Shown in pieces: positions 25,447 to 38,012 of a stretch of DNA of 64,000 nt. The stretch is from NCBI GenBank assembly GCA_020226215.1, contig CM035236.1:49227057-49291056 (forward strand). The letters are read 5' to 3'. The stretch's first letter is position 1. Every line of letters starts with the position of its first letter. The translations under genes were made by a program, and so were the position numbers. The notes beneath the pieces were generated by a model. It was not told the DNA's origin. It was given only the letters and a program-made list of their open reading frames with translations, and made no database searches. The DNA comes from Sindora glabra. Lineage: Eukaryota > Streptophyta > Magnoliopsida > Fabales > Fabaceae.

Positions 25447-27257
25447 GTATTGCTTTGAACTTACCTATGTCTATTGCTTTTGCTATAATATCTTATTAGC
25501 TTTCTTTTATTGTTCACTTTTCTTTGCAATATATAGAATTTAAAACTATATAATTTTTAATCAAACTTCCTGATATAGTTACTGATTAGATAGTAATGTG
25601 TTATTCAATTATGCTAGAATTCAAAATTTCTACAAAGTTATATAAATTTGCTTTTATATTATCTTAAATTTGATCTTATATTTAACAATGCCTTGGTATA
25701 TTTATTTAATCTTATATTATCTTTTATATTAAGTTGCGTAATATAGAAATATACATTAATAAGCATCACTAATTCTATACTATAGACCTACATAAATACA
25801 TATAAACATGATTATGATGAACAAATTCTTATCTTAGCTCTCTTGAAATGGCATAGCTTTTGTTTGCTTTATAACCTTTAGTGGTGCTTTTATAAAATTG
25901 CTATAAGATCATTGAGAACTGCTCTTGAGGATGATGTAAAGAAGAAAGAGATGAGGTATAATGACATAAAGTAGATAATGTTTTTTTTTTTTTTAGGATT
26001 TCTTTCCAGTTAAAGAATCTTTCTTCTTCTATCATGTGTATTTCTTCTGCAATGAAATTATCATTCTATAACTAAATATAATGGTTTAGGGTTGTTAATG
26101 ACAAGTTACTACAATTGTGACTACAAATCTTAATAAAATAATTGATATTAATTATTACCCATTTGAAAATATTAAAAGTTCAAACGTATAACATAGACAC
26201 ATTGGCATTGGAGTTCAATATCATGATGATGCCTTTACACTTCTTAGCCTAACATTTGATTCACTAAGGGTAAATAATGTTTTTAGAATATACCTTCATA
26301 CTTTCTATAGTTGATATGGGTATTGAATGCATGCTTAGGAATTGAATAAGCAGATTTTTTGAAACCATGTACTATCACTCTAAAAGCTTCTTCTAAATTA
26401 GCTACAAAATAATGTTTCCTATGAAAATTATAGTGGGTGTCCTATGACCAAGGTATGTTAGCATGAAAGGCTTTTCAATCTAATGCACTAGAATCATCTA
26501 GAATATGTGATTGTTACTATCTCTTCATAAAAGAAGTTTTCTTTTGCTAAAGAGGATAGGTGGTTCGATTTGGATTTAAGCTTGGATCTCAACTGATTAA
26601 AACACAATTGCTAAATCCTAGAAATACCTGATGAGCTAAAAGCCATATATAAGTATGTGATTTGTTATTTCTTATTTTATTATTATTGAACCATGTTCTT
26701 TGTTGCAACTTGCTTCTTTTAGACTTCATATCTGAGTTAAGACTTAGTTGACATGAAAACTCTTTGCTATTATAAAAATAAAGTATGAGTAGTTATATGC
26801 TATTGTTTTACCTATTGCAAAATTATATTTGTCATGATAGAAATCTTCTGAATTTGTAAAGGCTATCATCTCTGATATTAGACAAGAGACATATGCTCTT
26901 ATGGTAGTTCTTCTCTATGGTGGTTTGAATTCTATGATACTTGCAATTAATTTTGTAAATTTTATTAGTCTAAAGCCAAATTTTAATGTTTTCAATATCT
27001 TTTTAATGATATTGCATTAGAGCACAAAATCCCCATGGAGGTTGGGTTATCCTATTATATGTTCTATAGTTCTTTTTAATAGGAATCTTTTATTTAAGAA
27101 TAAAATATGAGTTACACCAATGGTAACTTATGTTAGAGTGTTAGTCCTACTCATAACAACATAAAATTAACTTCTTTATTTAATTCTCAGGCCCATTGCT
27201 TCTAAGGTTCATTCTATGTTATAATTTAGTTAGATATCTTAATTAACAAAGTAGCCC

Positions 27258-27503
27258 ATGAATAGCATTGTGTTATCCTTCCTTAATACATTTTATGCTT
27301 GCAGTAGACAAGTTTCAAAGGTTCTTGAAATAGTTTCTAGTCTTTCCAAATGCTATCTTGGTTTGGGGGTTGCAGATATGTTTGTCAATAAACTCATAGA
27401 TCAAGTATATCATGTTAGTAATAATAATTATCCAGTGTTTCTATCAAGAAAGGAGGATATTATCCTTGATGTTAGTTTGTTGAAATTATTATTGAGTCAT
27501 TGA
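27258..27503 (+). pseudogene. Unidentified coding-like fragment, 81 codons
   Basis: The frame contains SRQVSKVLEIVSSLSKCYLG, then LGVADMFVNKLIDQVYHV and PVFLSRKEDIILDVSLLKLL. Residue use (balanced S, L, V, K, D, E, few N/I runs) is unlike the compositional frames nearby, so it may be a piece of a real host exon. I do not recognise the protein. There is no signal peptide or membrane segment. It sits inside the candidate Helitron, 0.6 kb from the next fragment, so capture by that element is a reasonable guess. Confidence 0.3.
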
Positions 27504-28109
27504 AATTCTTTAATTGAACAATTCCAGAAGTTGAATCTAGAAATAGTGTGGCTGCATTATCTTTCATAAATAAAAGTACATCAATGTACTATATTTTAGC
27601 TAATCGAATGCTACACTTTGACAACTTTTTATCTTGCCAACCTTTGGTTTGAACGTGGTTGTTTTATGGTATGGAACTAAGAACAAAAAGTATGAGATTG
27701 AAAGTTTGTCTCTATAATTTCACTTTTTTTGGTGGCTGAGGGTATTCCACTATAGTTGTTTGCCATGTTGCCTAAGAAGCATTAGGTTTGCTTTTCTTTG
27801 TGAGTAGTTCTTTTTTTGTTGATAAAAATGTTGTTATTATAAATTAGTAGATTTGCTAAATTTGGACGTTTTTAAGATAAATTTTTTTTATGTGTTAGTT
27901 TATAAACTAGAAGGTGCAGATAAGTGAGATACCTAAATTTTACTTTGAAGTATTGTAAGTAGAATTATTTAATTATAAATTTGTCATAATACACAAAAAA
28001 TAAGAAATACTTTTATTAATTATTTAATATAAATATACATTAAATATTTTTTAATGTCTCTTTCAATATGTATATTAATAACACTTATGACTTAATTTCT
28101 TTCTTTTGA

Positions 28110-28331
28110 AAGGCTACGAGCAAAGGCAAATATGTTTCTATTAGAGATGACAACATTACAGCAAACCTTACATGCAATGATGGCCTGAATAATTGGTTTG
28201 GAAGAGGCTACAAAATTGCATTGGATAATTCAATGGAAAATGAGAAAATTCTCCCTCAATGTGGAAAATTATTTGCATCTATAACGGAATGCACACAAGG
28301 TTGGAACAAAAATTCAGCAAGAGATCACTAA
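28110..28331 (+). pseudogene. Unidentified coding-like fragment near the Helitron 3' end
   Basis: Two frames are readable. One gives KYVSIRDDNITANLTCNDG, then RGYKIALDNSMENEKILPQC and LFASITECTQGWNKNSARDH, ending at a stop at about 28331. The other gives LRAKANMFLLEMTTLQQTLH and EEATKLHW, resembling a coiled coil with internal stops. The GC content is higher than in the flanks. I cannot name the source gene. It may be a captured exon in the candidate Helitron. Confidence 0.3.
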
Positions 28332-29063
28332 GAATTTCACTATTTTTGTCTTATGCTTAAAAGTGAGAATTTCCATAAAGGGTGTTTCCTTTAAATTTAA
28401 TTTTTGGAATTGGGTCTAAAGTTTGGTGTAGAGCATGCATATACTAATGACCTATTCATGTATATGTTTTCATGGTACAAGCCATTTTATAATGGAACAA
28501 TTTTTCTTCATTAAAATTTGTTTCTTGACTATAACTTATTACATCTTTAATTAGCCATCTATCTCTTTTATTACTTTTAGTAGTGTTTTTTGATAATCCA
28601 TAGCCATCTATTTCTGTTGTTTTTGTTTCATGATTTGCTTATTTACCTATTTTGCAAGCTTCTTGGATTTAAGTTCTTCATATTGCTTTCCTTTCCAATG
28701 TTTGTTTCTATTATTTGGTGTTTTGGAATGTTCATTACATGATAATTTTACCAATTATTCTCTGCCTATGTTGCCAAGTTGTTTTTGTTCTTGACTAAAA
28801 TAAAAGCAAATAAGAATTTTGATTGTAGAAATGATTTCAAAATTGAAACATTAGCAATCTCTATCATTAGCTTTCTATATTTTAATAATTATAATATATT
28901 TAAAGATATTCTCTTTTTATATTATATATATTTATTTTTATATAGTAATAAGTATAATAAAATAATAAATATCTGTACATAGCACGAGTCATAAACTAGT
29001 TTTATAAATAAATAATTAATAATAAATAACCAATTTATTAGACATTTTTATAAAAAAAGTTAA

Positions 29064-29162
29064 TCCTATTCATTAGTTAAATTAACTAATATAATCAGTT
29101 ATCAACTAGTAGTTAATTTAATTAGTTAACTGCTAATGTAATTAGTTGATTGTCAAATAGGA
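29064..29162. mobile_element. Palindromic MITE, 99 bp
   Basis: It begins TCCTATTCATTAGTTAA and ends GATTGTCAAATAGGA. The two halves are largely reverse complements (AACTAATATAATCAGTT against a matching run to the right, centred near TAGTTAATTTAATTA), so the element would fold into one long hairpin. No clear target duplication is seen. Confidence 0.5.
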
Positions 29163-29962
29163 TCTACATGATCTTTTCTAATTTTGAAGGTTTTATCTGT
29201 GGTTTGAAAAAATATAAAATATAAAATTTTTATTTTTATTTTAAATTATATGTATTAGAAAAATAATTTTATAAAAAATTGTACCTATACAAAGGAAAAG
29301 TGCTTAAGATGTAACAAAATAAAATATTTTTATAATTTTTTTGCAGTTGGGAAAAATTAATTTTGAATATAATTGATTATAAATAATGAATTTGAAAAAA
29401 ATTTCTATAAATTAATATTTATATTTGATTAGATTTAAATATTAATTTTAAAAGCTAAAGTTTTTGTTTTTAAATTTTAATTAAAAATTGGTTTTAGGCA
29501 TAAAATTAATTTTGATATATGAATTTTTGTACAATTAAGATCACCAAAAAGTAATTATATAAATCATCTTCTATTATTAAGTTGTGGGTGGAAGATAATG
29601 GTAAGAATTTTTTACACAATATATATAATTTAAATGTTATAATTATAACTTTTAAAATATGTTGATTTTCTTTATCTGAATTACTAATATTCGGTAGGTT
29701 ACACTGAGTTTCTAACTAATCTAAATTAAGGTCAGGTTGAAATTGAACCTCTTTTGATTTCCAACAATAATTTTTTTTAATTACAATGCTCAAACTCTAA
29801 ACCTTATTTATAGAGACTGGGCTCACTATCCAAACTAACCGTCATTGCTAATATGAGGATTTATTTTTTTATTTTTTTGCACATGAAATATACTAATAGG
29901 AAAGAAGGATGCCATCTTTTTATCAAGGTTTTTTTAAAGTTGAGATGATTAATACTCAACCA
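29163..29962. other. No gene seen; AT-rich spacer
   Basis: Nothing recognisable on either strand between the small palindromic element and the orphan hAT end. Confidence 0.5.
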
Positions 29963-30130
29963 TAGGGGTGGCAATTTTCGACACGACACGATAACATGAC
30001 ACGAGTTAAACGGGTTCGGGTCGGGTTCGGGTCGGGCTTAATCGGATTCGGGTCATAAATGGGTCGACCCGTCTGACCCGAATAAATTTCGTGTCGGGTT
30101 CGGGTTGACCCGTTTAACCCGTTTCATTGA
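29963..30130 (+). mobile_element. Orphan hAT-type terminus with CGGGTT subterminal repeats
   Basis: TAGGGGTGGCAATTTTCG is a classic plant hAT end (usual form CAGGGGTGGCAA). It is followed by CACGACACGATAACATGAC and a dense run of GGGTTCGGGTCGGG units in both orientations, the most GC-rich spot in this part of the window. Such subterminal repeats are transposase-binding sites in hAT elements. No matching opposite end (…GCCACCCCTA) is visible downstream. The next hAT element has different ends. This is therefore one end of a truncated copy. Confidence 0.6.
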
Positions 30131-30828
30131 TTTTCATATAACTTATCTATATTTTTAAGTATTATAATTTATTTACTAGTATTTTATAATATTAACACTT
30201 ACCCAATCTCAATTTTTTCTATCAAATTTTTAATGGAATCTATCACAAATAAGTTAAGCGAATTTGGAAAAACCCATCCATTAAGAAATAAATTGTAATT
30301 CTTTTAACATTTATATGAATTGATATTCATATTTTTCAAAAGGACTTAAAAAATTATATTAATCCTTTCTTCTTGATATAGATTTAAAAATTATATGTTA
30401 TTATTATATATATGTTTTACAAACATCAAGAATTTTAATTTTTTTACATGTATCATATATTGTAATATTTTTGTTGTTTAAGGTTCATTATTTAAACAAG
30501 GAGATAAAATTAAAATATTTTAGTTTTTATTGAGAATTCTAGATATTAATTCACAAAATATAAGAAAGCTACAGTTTACTGACATTTAATGTCATTTAAT
30601 TTCACTTGATTCACTTATAAAGTTTTCTATTAAAAATTAGATGAAAAAATGTTTAAATAGGAAATGTATTAATAGTAGAAAACACAAGCAAGGAAATCAT
30701 TATCCTTGAAAGTACAATTAAATTAAGTGAAAACTAATAAAATTATAAAAGAGTAAAGTGTAATTTTTCCTATTCATTTTTAATTTTATGATTTATTACT
30801 TGCATGCGGCCTTTTGTTAGGCTACAAC
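30131..30828. other. No gene seen; AT-rich remainder beside the hAT end
   Basis: It lies between the orphan hAT terminus and the hAT element that follows, and has no coding signal or recognisable repeat. Confidence 0.45.
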
Positions 30829-32284
30829 TACATTTGTCAAAATGAGTTAGATTTAATGGGTTGACCTAAGACTGGTATAATTTTGCTCGACCTAGGACTA
30901 AGACTGGTATAGAAAATGATAATAGTGGCATGACTTGATAACGAACTGGAATTGATTAGCTTAACTTAGTAAAAGACTGTGAATGATAAATGTTAATCCG
31001 TCGGATTATTTGGTTAATTCGTTAAATTGGTAATAATAGTAAGTAAATAATTAATTTATTATTGTATATTTAATTTTTAATTTTTATATATATTAAAATA
31101 ATAATTTTAGCATATTAAAATTATACTTAACAACCTAAGTCACAATTAAAAAATATAAATTTTATTTTTATGATAAAATATTTTATATTATTACTAATAA
31201 TAAAAAATATGCCACTTAATAAATAATAATTAAAAATTCCTAATAATAATAAAAAATTCTTAATAAATTTTTTAACATGATAATATAAAAATTAGTGATG
31301 ATATAAAATTAATTTACATCATAATAAATTAAATTTAAATAAAAAATATATTATCTTTTACTCAATTTCAAGTGTATTAAATACAATTAATCTCTCTCTT
31401 TGTATAATGTATACCTTACAAATTGTATGTCTCTCTTATAAATTATAATTCATTTTTATAATGCACACAATTTAGCTATAAAAATTTAATATAATTTAAG
31501 ATAAAATTTTTAAATTAATAATTAATGTTGGAAAATCTTTAAATACTAATTTGATCTTAATTGAATCTTTCAAGTAGTGATTTAATGATATTCTTGTTAT
31601 ATTACAACTTATTTTAAATTTTATTTTTAAATATTAGAATTCACAATTCGAAATAAAATACTCAATTTATAACAATTAAATTTTATATTTCTTAATTCAT
31701 TTTTGCTATTTTTTATCTGTTATTTTAAAATTTTAATAAAGTATCAAATATATTTTTAAAATTTATCTTTTTTAATAATATATATAAATAAAAATATTTT
31801 TTATTGAATATTAAATAAATAAAATATTTTATTTTAATATTTCATAAGAAAATATTTTTCATTGAAATAAATGAAATCTAAATTAAATTTCTCTTGCTGT
31901 ACACAAGTTATTTGAACATTTTATTCACACATTAAAAAAGGAATATAATTAATCTATCTCTTCTGTTAATAAAAGATAAAATTATAAAAGAAATTCAAAT
32001 ATTCTATCAAAACATTCATATAAAAATGAATATTTTACATTTTCACCATATAAAAATATTTAATATTTGTCATGATATTTTAGAAAATTTAAAATATAAA
32101 ATAACTTGATAAGTAATTAAATTTTAAAATTATTGAATTAGAATACTTAATTTTAATAAATATAATAAAAATTTAATTTAATAATTTTTAAAATTATTAC
32201 ATTACCTTAAATTCTAAAATTTTGTGAGATCGTAGAATTTATCAAAATATATTATTAATTTTTTCAAAAAAAATTAAGAATGAA

Positions 32285-32575
32285 TTATGAATATAAAATG
32301 AAGTTGCTGGGCACTTGGTAGCGACTCTAGCGAGATTAAGTCTTTAACTTTAAGAATTAAGACTTAGCTTGCCGTTGTAGACTTGCAGACATCAATTCTT
32401 GAAAATTAAAAAACGAATGATAGCCGCCAAAGTCAAAGTAGTAGCGTCAAGACTCAAGGTAGAGAGTCAGAGATGCGGAGTTTTTATCGTTGGGCCTTGG
32501 CTCGTTGTGCTATGACTTTCTAGCCGTTGTTGTGTAGCCGTTGCATAACAGCACAACACTCTGTCCTTTCCTATA
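32285..32575 (+). promoter_or_regulatory. GC-richer leader/promoter of the hAT transposase
   Basis: An isolated, more balanced stretch holds repeated AGCCGTTG words (32522-32541: TAGCCGTTGTTGTGTAGCCG) and ends in a TATA-like CTATATATTTTATATATTTT at 32572. It lies 0.4 kb upstream of the first transposase codons inside the hAT element. The role as promoter and 5' leader is inferred from position and the TATA run only. Confidence 0.3.
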
Positions 32576-32958
32576 TATTTTATATATTTTAGATCATTAT
32601 AAATATTTACCTCAAATTCTCATTTCTCAATCAAACTTAATTCACTTATTCATACAACAAATATTCATTCTTTCTCTTTTCAATCTTAATCTCTTCAATC
32701 TCATTTTTATAATTTTTATTTCTCTACAAATATTAAAGATTGAAGACGAAGGTGGTGCATAAAGTTATAAAACATTGAAATTTTTACTTGAAATGAAAAT
32801 AGTGGTGACACTATTTGATTGTTTTCTAATCTCTATTTATATTTTTATATTTTTATTAAGTTTTGTGTATTTAAATTTTTATAGTATTTTAGTTAATATT
32901 ATTCTTTTTAAATTTAATATTAGTAATTTTATTATTATATTATTAATAAATTTTAATT

Positions 32959-34968
32959 ATGAATTTGAATGATCCTAATAATATACAAAATTATTTTGAT
33001 AATCAAATTTTTTTAGAAAATGTAGTTACTAAATTTTCAAATAATAATTTTACAAATATTCTTTTAAGTACGCCTAAATTTACATTATCTCTTCTTCCTT
33101 TTGAACATTTATTTTTACAACGTGTTCGTAGTCGTAAGAATGTAAATACTCTTGTATCCTCATCTGATTTAACAAAAAGATAAAAAAAATTTAAAATATG
33201 GAATTATTTTGATTTAAAAAATATAGATGGTGTAATTAAAGTATTTTATAAATATTGTCCAAAAAATTATAATTATGATAATCATAGTGGTACTAGTACA
33301 ATGAGACGCTATTATTCCTTTAAGTATGCGGATATTGTAAAAATTTTAACATAGTCAAGATAGTTGTGAGTATGAATTATGCAAATGAATTTATCATGCT
33401 AAAATACTTTTTAGTGTAGCTAGTTTTATGAAATTAAATATTCTTTTTCAACATTTTAATCCTTAATGGTGTGGTATGAGTAGAAATAATACTGTAAATA
33501 AATTAAATAAAATTTTTAAAGAGTAGAAAATGAGCTTAGCTAACTTTTTTTTCAAAATTCAAATATAGAATTGCACTTACATTTGATATTTGGACATCAC
33601 CATCTTAATTGGATTATATTTGTGTAACTGCTCATTATATTGATGATAATTTTATTTTACATAAAATAATTATTTATTTTAAATCAATTCCACCATCACA
33701 TGATTCATCTACTATTGCTTTTTATATAAAAAATGCTTGTAGTGAATACATGATATTGGATAAAATATTTTCAATTACCTTTGATAATGCATTTACTAAT
33801 AGTAGTGCTATTAAATTTTAATTCTAATTTTAATCCTATTCTTGAAGCTCAATTTTTTCATCTTAGATGTGCATGACACATTTTAAATTTAGTTGTTTAG
33901 GATGCATTAAAAATTACTTCTATACTTATACAAAATCTTAAAAGTATAATTTTATATATCAAATTATTACCAGTTAGAAAGCATGATTGAAAATAATTAT
34001 GTATTCAAATATTTAAGAAACCTAAGACGCCTCCATAAGATGTTTGTACACGATGAAATTCTAACTTTAACATATTGAAATTTTGTTTAGAGTATGAAGA
34101 TGCCATAAATATTTTTTATTCAAAAAATATTTAAGTTAATTATCACCTTGAAAATGTTGAACGGAAAAAGTCGCAAATTTGATTACAATTTTTATAAATA
34201 TTTTATAGAGCAACTAATCTTTTATTCGGTTTTACACCTCACTCAATACTTGGTGTTTTACTTAATTGTAGTTCTGCATTTTTAAAATTTAGAAGTATTA
34301 ATAGGTTTGAAATTATTATTAATGAATGTTTACTAAAATGGAATAAATACTTTAGAAACATTCCTCGTTTATATATTATAACTACAATTATGGATCCTAT
34401 AGTTAAACAAGAAAGAGTAAAAAAATTGTTATAAAAGTACCATGAAAATATGCAATATGAATTTGGCTTAGAGTTTTACATGAATGACATAAATAATTTA
34501 CTGTTAGAAATATTTCAAGTGTATAGTAATAAATTTAGTTCTTCACATTCATAGATAGGTTTTTCATCTTCTTAAAAAATGAATATCCCATTTTATGAAG
34601 AATATGATAATTTTTTATATTTAATTAATAATACTCTCTCAATTAATAATGAGTTAAGTTCTTATTTATTTACATCTATTGTTGCTAATATGCCAAAATT
34701 TTTCATTTTAGAATGGTGAAAAGTACAAATGACACAATATCCTATACTTTCTCTTATGGCACGTGATATACTAACCCTTCCAATGTCTTCAATAGCATCA
34801 GAAAGTGTATTTTCTCTTAGTGAATGAGTTTTGGATGACAAATATTTATCTATAAATGATCAAAACTTAGATATGACTATTTGTTTAAAAGATTGGTTTG
34901 ATGTAAAAGATAAACAACAAAACAATTTGTAAGAAGATGGATCATTATCGGACGAAGGAGATAATTAG
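32959..34968 (+). pseudogene. hAT transposase, degenerate
   Basis: hAT transposases are DDE-type enzymes with an N-terminal BED zinc finger, an RNase H-like core and a C-terminal dimerisation region. Starting with MNLNDPNNIQNYF at 32959, fragments appear in order: a BED-like finger (WNYFDLKNIDGVIKVFYKYC with a following H) that has lost Zn ligands, a core segment near 33605 (DYICVTAHYIDDNFILHK, then FSITFDNAFTNSSAI), and the C-terminal block near 34716 (a VQMTQYPILSLMARDILTLP run, then SSIASESVFSLSE and LDDKYLSI). Stops and frameshifts are frequent. The total of about 670 codons is normal for the family. It is non-functional. Confidence 0.75.
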
Positions 34969-36169
34969 AAATAAGTGATATATTCATATGTTATAAATTT
35001 AGTTAGCAAAATATTTGTACTCATTTTATTTAATAGTAAAATTTTTTTAAACTAGGTCTCGTGATTTCTATCCTTTTTAATGTGGATTTTTCATATTAAA
35101 AATTGTTATGTCTTAATTTATTTTTTTATTTTTAGTTCTATTAAACAATAACAACAACAATAATAATAATAATTTTTAAGTGATAATAATAAAATATAAT
35201 TATATTTTATAACAGTAAGAGTAATTGTAATAATAATAATATATAATAATCATAAGAAGGAATTTTAATATAAAATTTTAAAGTTTTTCACCATTAACTA
35301 ATCACTTAAAAATTTTATTATATGATTTTGATTATAAGTTTTACTAATTATTGTATCTCAAACTTAAACTTAACTAATTTGAATTAAATGCATTTTTATA
35401 AATAATTTTTTATAAGTAATTAAATTATTTTTAGTCAATATTTTCTTTTACATATTAAAGGTGATAACATTTTAGTTTAAAATTTTAATATATTGAAAAG
35501 TTACCAATATATCATAAGAAATATATCTTAAGAAATTAGGAACAAAACAACTTTAATATTTAAAAAATTTCTTTCTTTTTTAAAAGAATTCATATTTAAT
35601 CTCTTTAAAATTTTAAAAAGATATAATTTTTATTTCAATTGTTTTAATAAATTTATCTTAATTTTATATTTTTAATAAAATTTTAAGTAATAATAATAAT
35701 AAAATAAATTATATTTAATAATTATAATAATAATAGATTTCAATTAATTAATGATATAAAATTAATTATAAATAAATAACTAATATGATAATAATAATAA
35801 AATATAACGGATTATAAAAATTAGCTTGATAAATGTTGATTTGCGAATGGGATTAGTATTGATATTTTAGCAATCCGATCCGAACTTGACGTGATAAAAA
35901 AGTAGCCCAGTCTGTAATTGATTCGATGTATAATTTTTATCTATTAGGTTAATTAGGTAGAATTGAGTTAATCCATTTTGACAATCCTAGCTATAACATC
36001 TGATTCTGAGTCATTACCAAAATCCGAACCCGAGATGTTTTAGGCCGTTAACCTCGACTTGAGGATTCTACCTTTAAAATTTTCGCAACAATTCTTCCTG
36101 AGCCCTTTTCTTTTCGTTTCGTGCATTCTAGCCACATTCTTTAATGGTATGTTGAAGATGGTAGTGACC

Positions 36170-36262
36170 TACCACCGAGAGCTTAGCCCAATGGCGCATC
36201 CATTATGCTGTCTTAAGCAATGGTATCAAAGTTGCAAAGATTGATTCCCCACCCATGCATTT
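36170..36262 (+). repeat. tRNA-like (SINE-type) relic
   Basis: GCTTAGCCCAATGGCGCATC (about 36181-36200) resembles an RNA polymerase III A box. About 40 nt on, GCAAAGATTGATTCCCC (36231-36247) resembles a degenerate B box. CAATGGTATCAAAGTTG lies between. The order and spacing fit the tRNA-derived head of a plant SINE or an old tRNA pseudogene. Both boxes deviate from consensus. A 3' poly(A)/T end was not located. Confidence 0.4.
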
Positions 36263-36299
36263 TTATAACTGGTGCAAAAATACTAGCCTTAATCAGTAT

Positions 36300-36830
36300 A
36301 AAGTGTTGAAAGCACAAGAAAAATCAAAACCGTGGCAACCTGAAGTTTCCAAATCTTGACCCGCCCATTTTTTGAATCGCAACTCTACGTCGCCATCATC
36401 AACCGACCCTCCTCCCCATTCCATCAATTGTTTGATCTTTTTCCATCTCATTAGCTGTATCCTGTTTTATGGAGGTTAAGCGTAACTCTCTAGCTTTTCA
36501 CTTTAGTTATTGGTAGTTCTAGTTTTTTCACTGCAAACTAGCTTTAAGGTGATAATCTTCAGCACTAGGTGGACAAACGTGGCCTTGTTTCAATTCCTCC
36601 ATCATGGACTTTCTCTCAGCAGCGGAAGAACAAATGATTTTTTTGTATCTGAGGTTGTTCGTAACAGACAGGCTGCTGGATGGGTAACTGGTTTTTATTA
36701 TAGTTTCTATCTTGTTCAATGCTATAATCAAACTTTGAGGTTAATGGTATATTTGATTACTTTGAACCAGGCTTGTGTTTTGAGTTGTCCTTCCTGTGTG
36801 TTTGTGGACAAGCTTTGCTAACGTTAATTT
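36300..36830 (+). other. Gene-like, more GC-balanced segment of unknown origin
   Basis: GC is higher than in the flanks and the strand-biased open frame 36510-36821 stays open for 103 codons. A short ATG-led frame (MDFLSAAEEQM) from about 36604 runs into a frame reading SEVVRNRQAAGW before GTAACT, which could be a splice donor. It might be the first exon of a lost or captured gene. I do not recognise the product, and the segment could equally be transposon-derived. Confidence 0.25.
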
Positions 36831-37769
36831 TGAATTGCATGAAGGCTTGGTTAATGAAAATTGATATCGTCTACTAAATCAACAGCAATTTGATGTAGTG
36901 TTAGTTCGTTTGCTTGTTTCTCTTTGATGCGGTGAATTACATTGCCTTGGAGGCAGAGGTTATTGGACTCGTGTTAAACCATAATTTGACAAAGTTTTAA
37001 CTTCCTTTTATAAATATAATTTTAAGATGGTTGATGGATTGGCAAATTTGGAATTCCTGAAAATATTTCTATCAATGTTTTAAAAATTTGACTGTTCAAT
37101 AAATTGAAATAAAGAGTGATTCAAAGTTTAATAATTGAATCACAGTTAAATCAGGGTCAAACCGAAATTTTAAATATTATATATCACAATATAATACATG
37201 TCAAATATAATATTTCATTATATATATCATTATTTACTATTTGTATATTATATTATATATAATTGTTTATTTTTTTATATAATAAATTTCTAATCATACA
37301 ATATTTTAAGAAAAGAAAGCTGATAATATACATATTGCCATTTTCATTTTGCATTTAAATTTAAATTAATTTTGAATTGCCAAGAGAAAAAAGAATTTAA
37401 AAGATAAAACAAAAAATATTAACAGCAAGAACCAATGAGAGAGTTTCCTTATCAATTCTTTTTATAATAATGATATATAACTGAATTAACTAAATGGTGT
37501 ATAAAGAATAAGGGACTAAAGCAAAAGGGTTTACTAGAAAGAGAACGACGCTATTCTCAAAATAAATGGCAGCACGCACCACTACCAAGCTTTAATGTGC
37601 AGGAGGTTACCTTGTGAACCATAGAACCTTATGTGGTTTATAGTTTTGAACGGGTTCAATGTTGGCATAGTGACTTTTAGAGCGATTTTTGAATTTAAGG
37701 TTTGAAAGAAAAACTGAACTGGACATTTGGTTGGTTCACTGGTTTATTAGTTGAACCCGTCAATTTGTT

Positions 37770-38012
37770 TTGATTGATTTCTATCACATAGCAATAACAT
37801 TGGCGAGGGGAAGCGAATGCAGAAGGAAAAGGAGTTTTGAGGTTGAGAATCCGATTTATGTTAATTTGAAGAATGCGAATTTCATTTTAATGTCAAAATT
37901 GGAGCAACATGAATGTGACTGCCTTGATGAGGCACGTTGCGGTGATTCTTTATTTCTTACTATTTTGGAAATTGTTTTACATAAAAGGTATCACAAAAAA
38001 GTTGATCAATGA
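37770..38012 (+). pseudogene. Unidentified coding-like fragment, 80 codons
   Basis: The frame contains SECRRKRSFEVENPIYVNLK, then LMSKLEQHECDCLDEARCGD and SLFLTILEIVLHKRYHKK. The mixed composition with Cys and charged residues suggests descent from a protein-coding sequence. Downstream, to about 38260, further pieces with a coiled-coil look (KIIELE, NQMEAFQ) appear with stops. No family recognised. It sits between the hAT element and a tandem duplication, in an area of scraps. Confidence 0.25.

Larger units (their letters stand above)
25774..28999 (+). mobile_element. Candidate non-autonomous Helitron
   Basis: The right end reads ACATAGCACGAGTCATAAAC followed by CTAG (28996-28999) and then T, a pattern familiar from eudicot Helitron 3' ends (CTRR before a host T). 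A possible left end is TCTATACTATAG at 25774, but the preceding base is T rather than the expected A. Two coding-like fragments (27258-27503 and 28110-28331) lie inside, as is common when Helitrons pick up gene pieces. The helicase relic at 24557 lies just outside the proposed left end. If the left end is wrong, all of it may be one larger element. Confidence 0.4.
30829..35989 (+). mobile_element. hAT transposon, 5161 bp, with TIRs and target duplication
   Basis: The left end reads TACATTTGTCAAAATGAG. The right end, reverse-complemented, reads TAGGATTGTCAAAATGG. The shared TTGTCAAAATG core and the following TTAA..ACC similarity define terminal inverted repeats. Outside them lie GCTACAAC (30821-30828) and GCTATAAC (35990-35997), an 8-bp target duplication with one transition, as expected for hAT. 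The element encloses a decayed hAT transposase on the plus strand and a GC-richer leader. The transposase breaks mean it can no longer move by itself. Confidence 0.75.

Noticed and set aside
32541..32972. Open frames in the hAT leader as small proteins.
   Set aside because: Hydrophobic, AT-driven, and upstream of the transposase start; no motif.
29963..35989. Reading 29963-35989 as a single hAT element.
   Set aside because: The ends match poorly and the 8-bp flanks do not agree. The end at 30829 matches 35989 in both TIR and target duplication (7 of 8), so the left GC-rich end is a separate, truncated copy.
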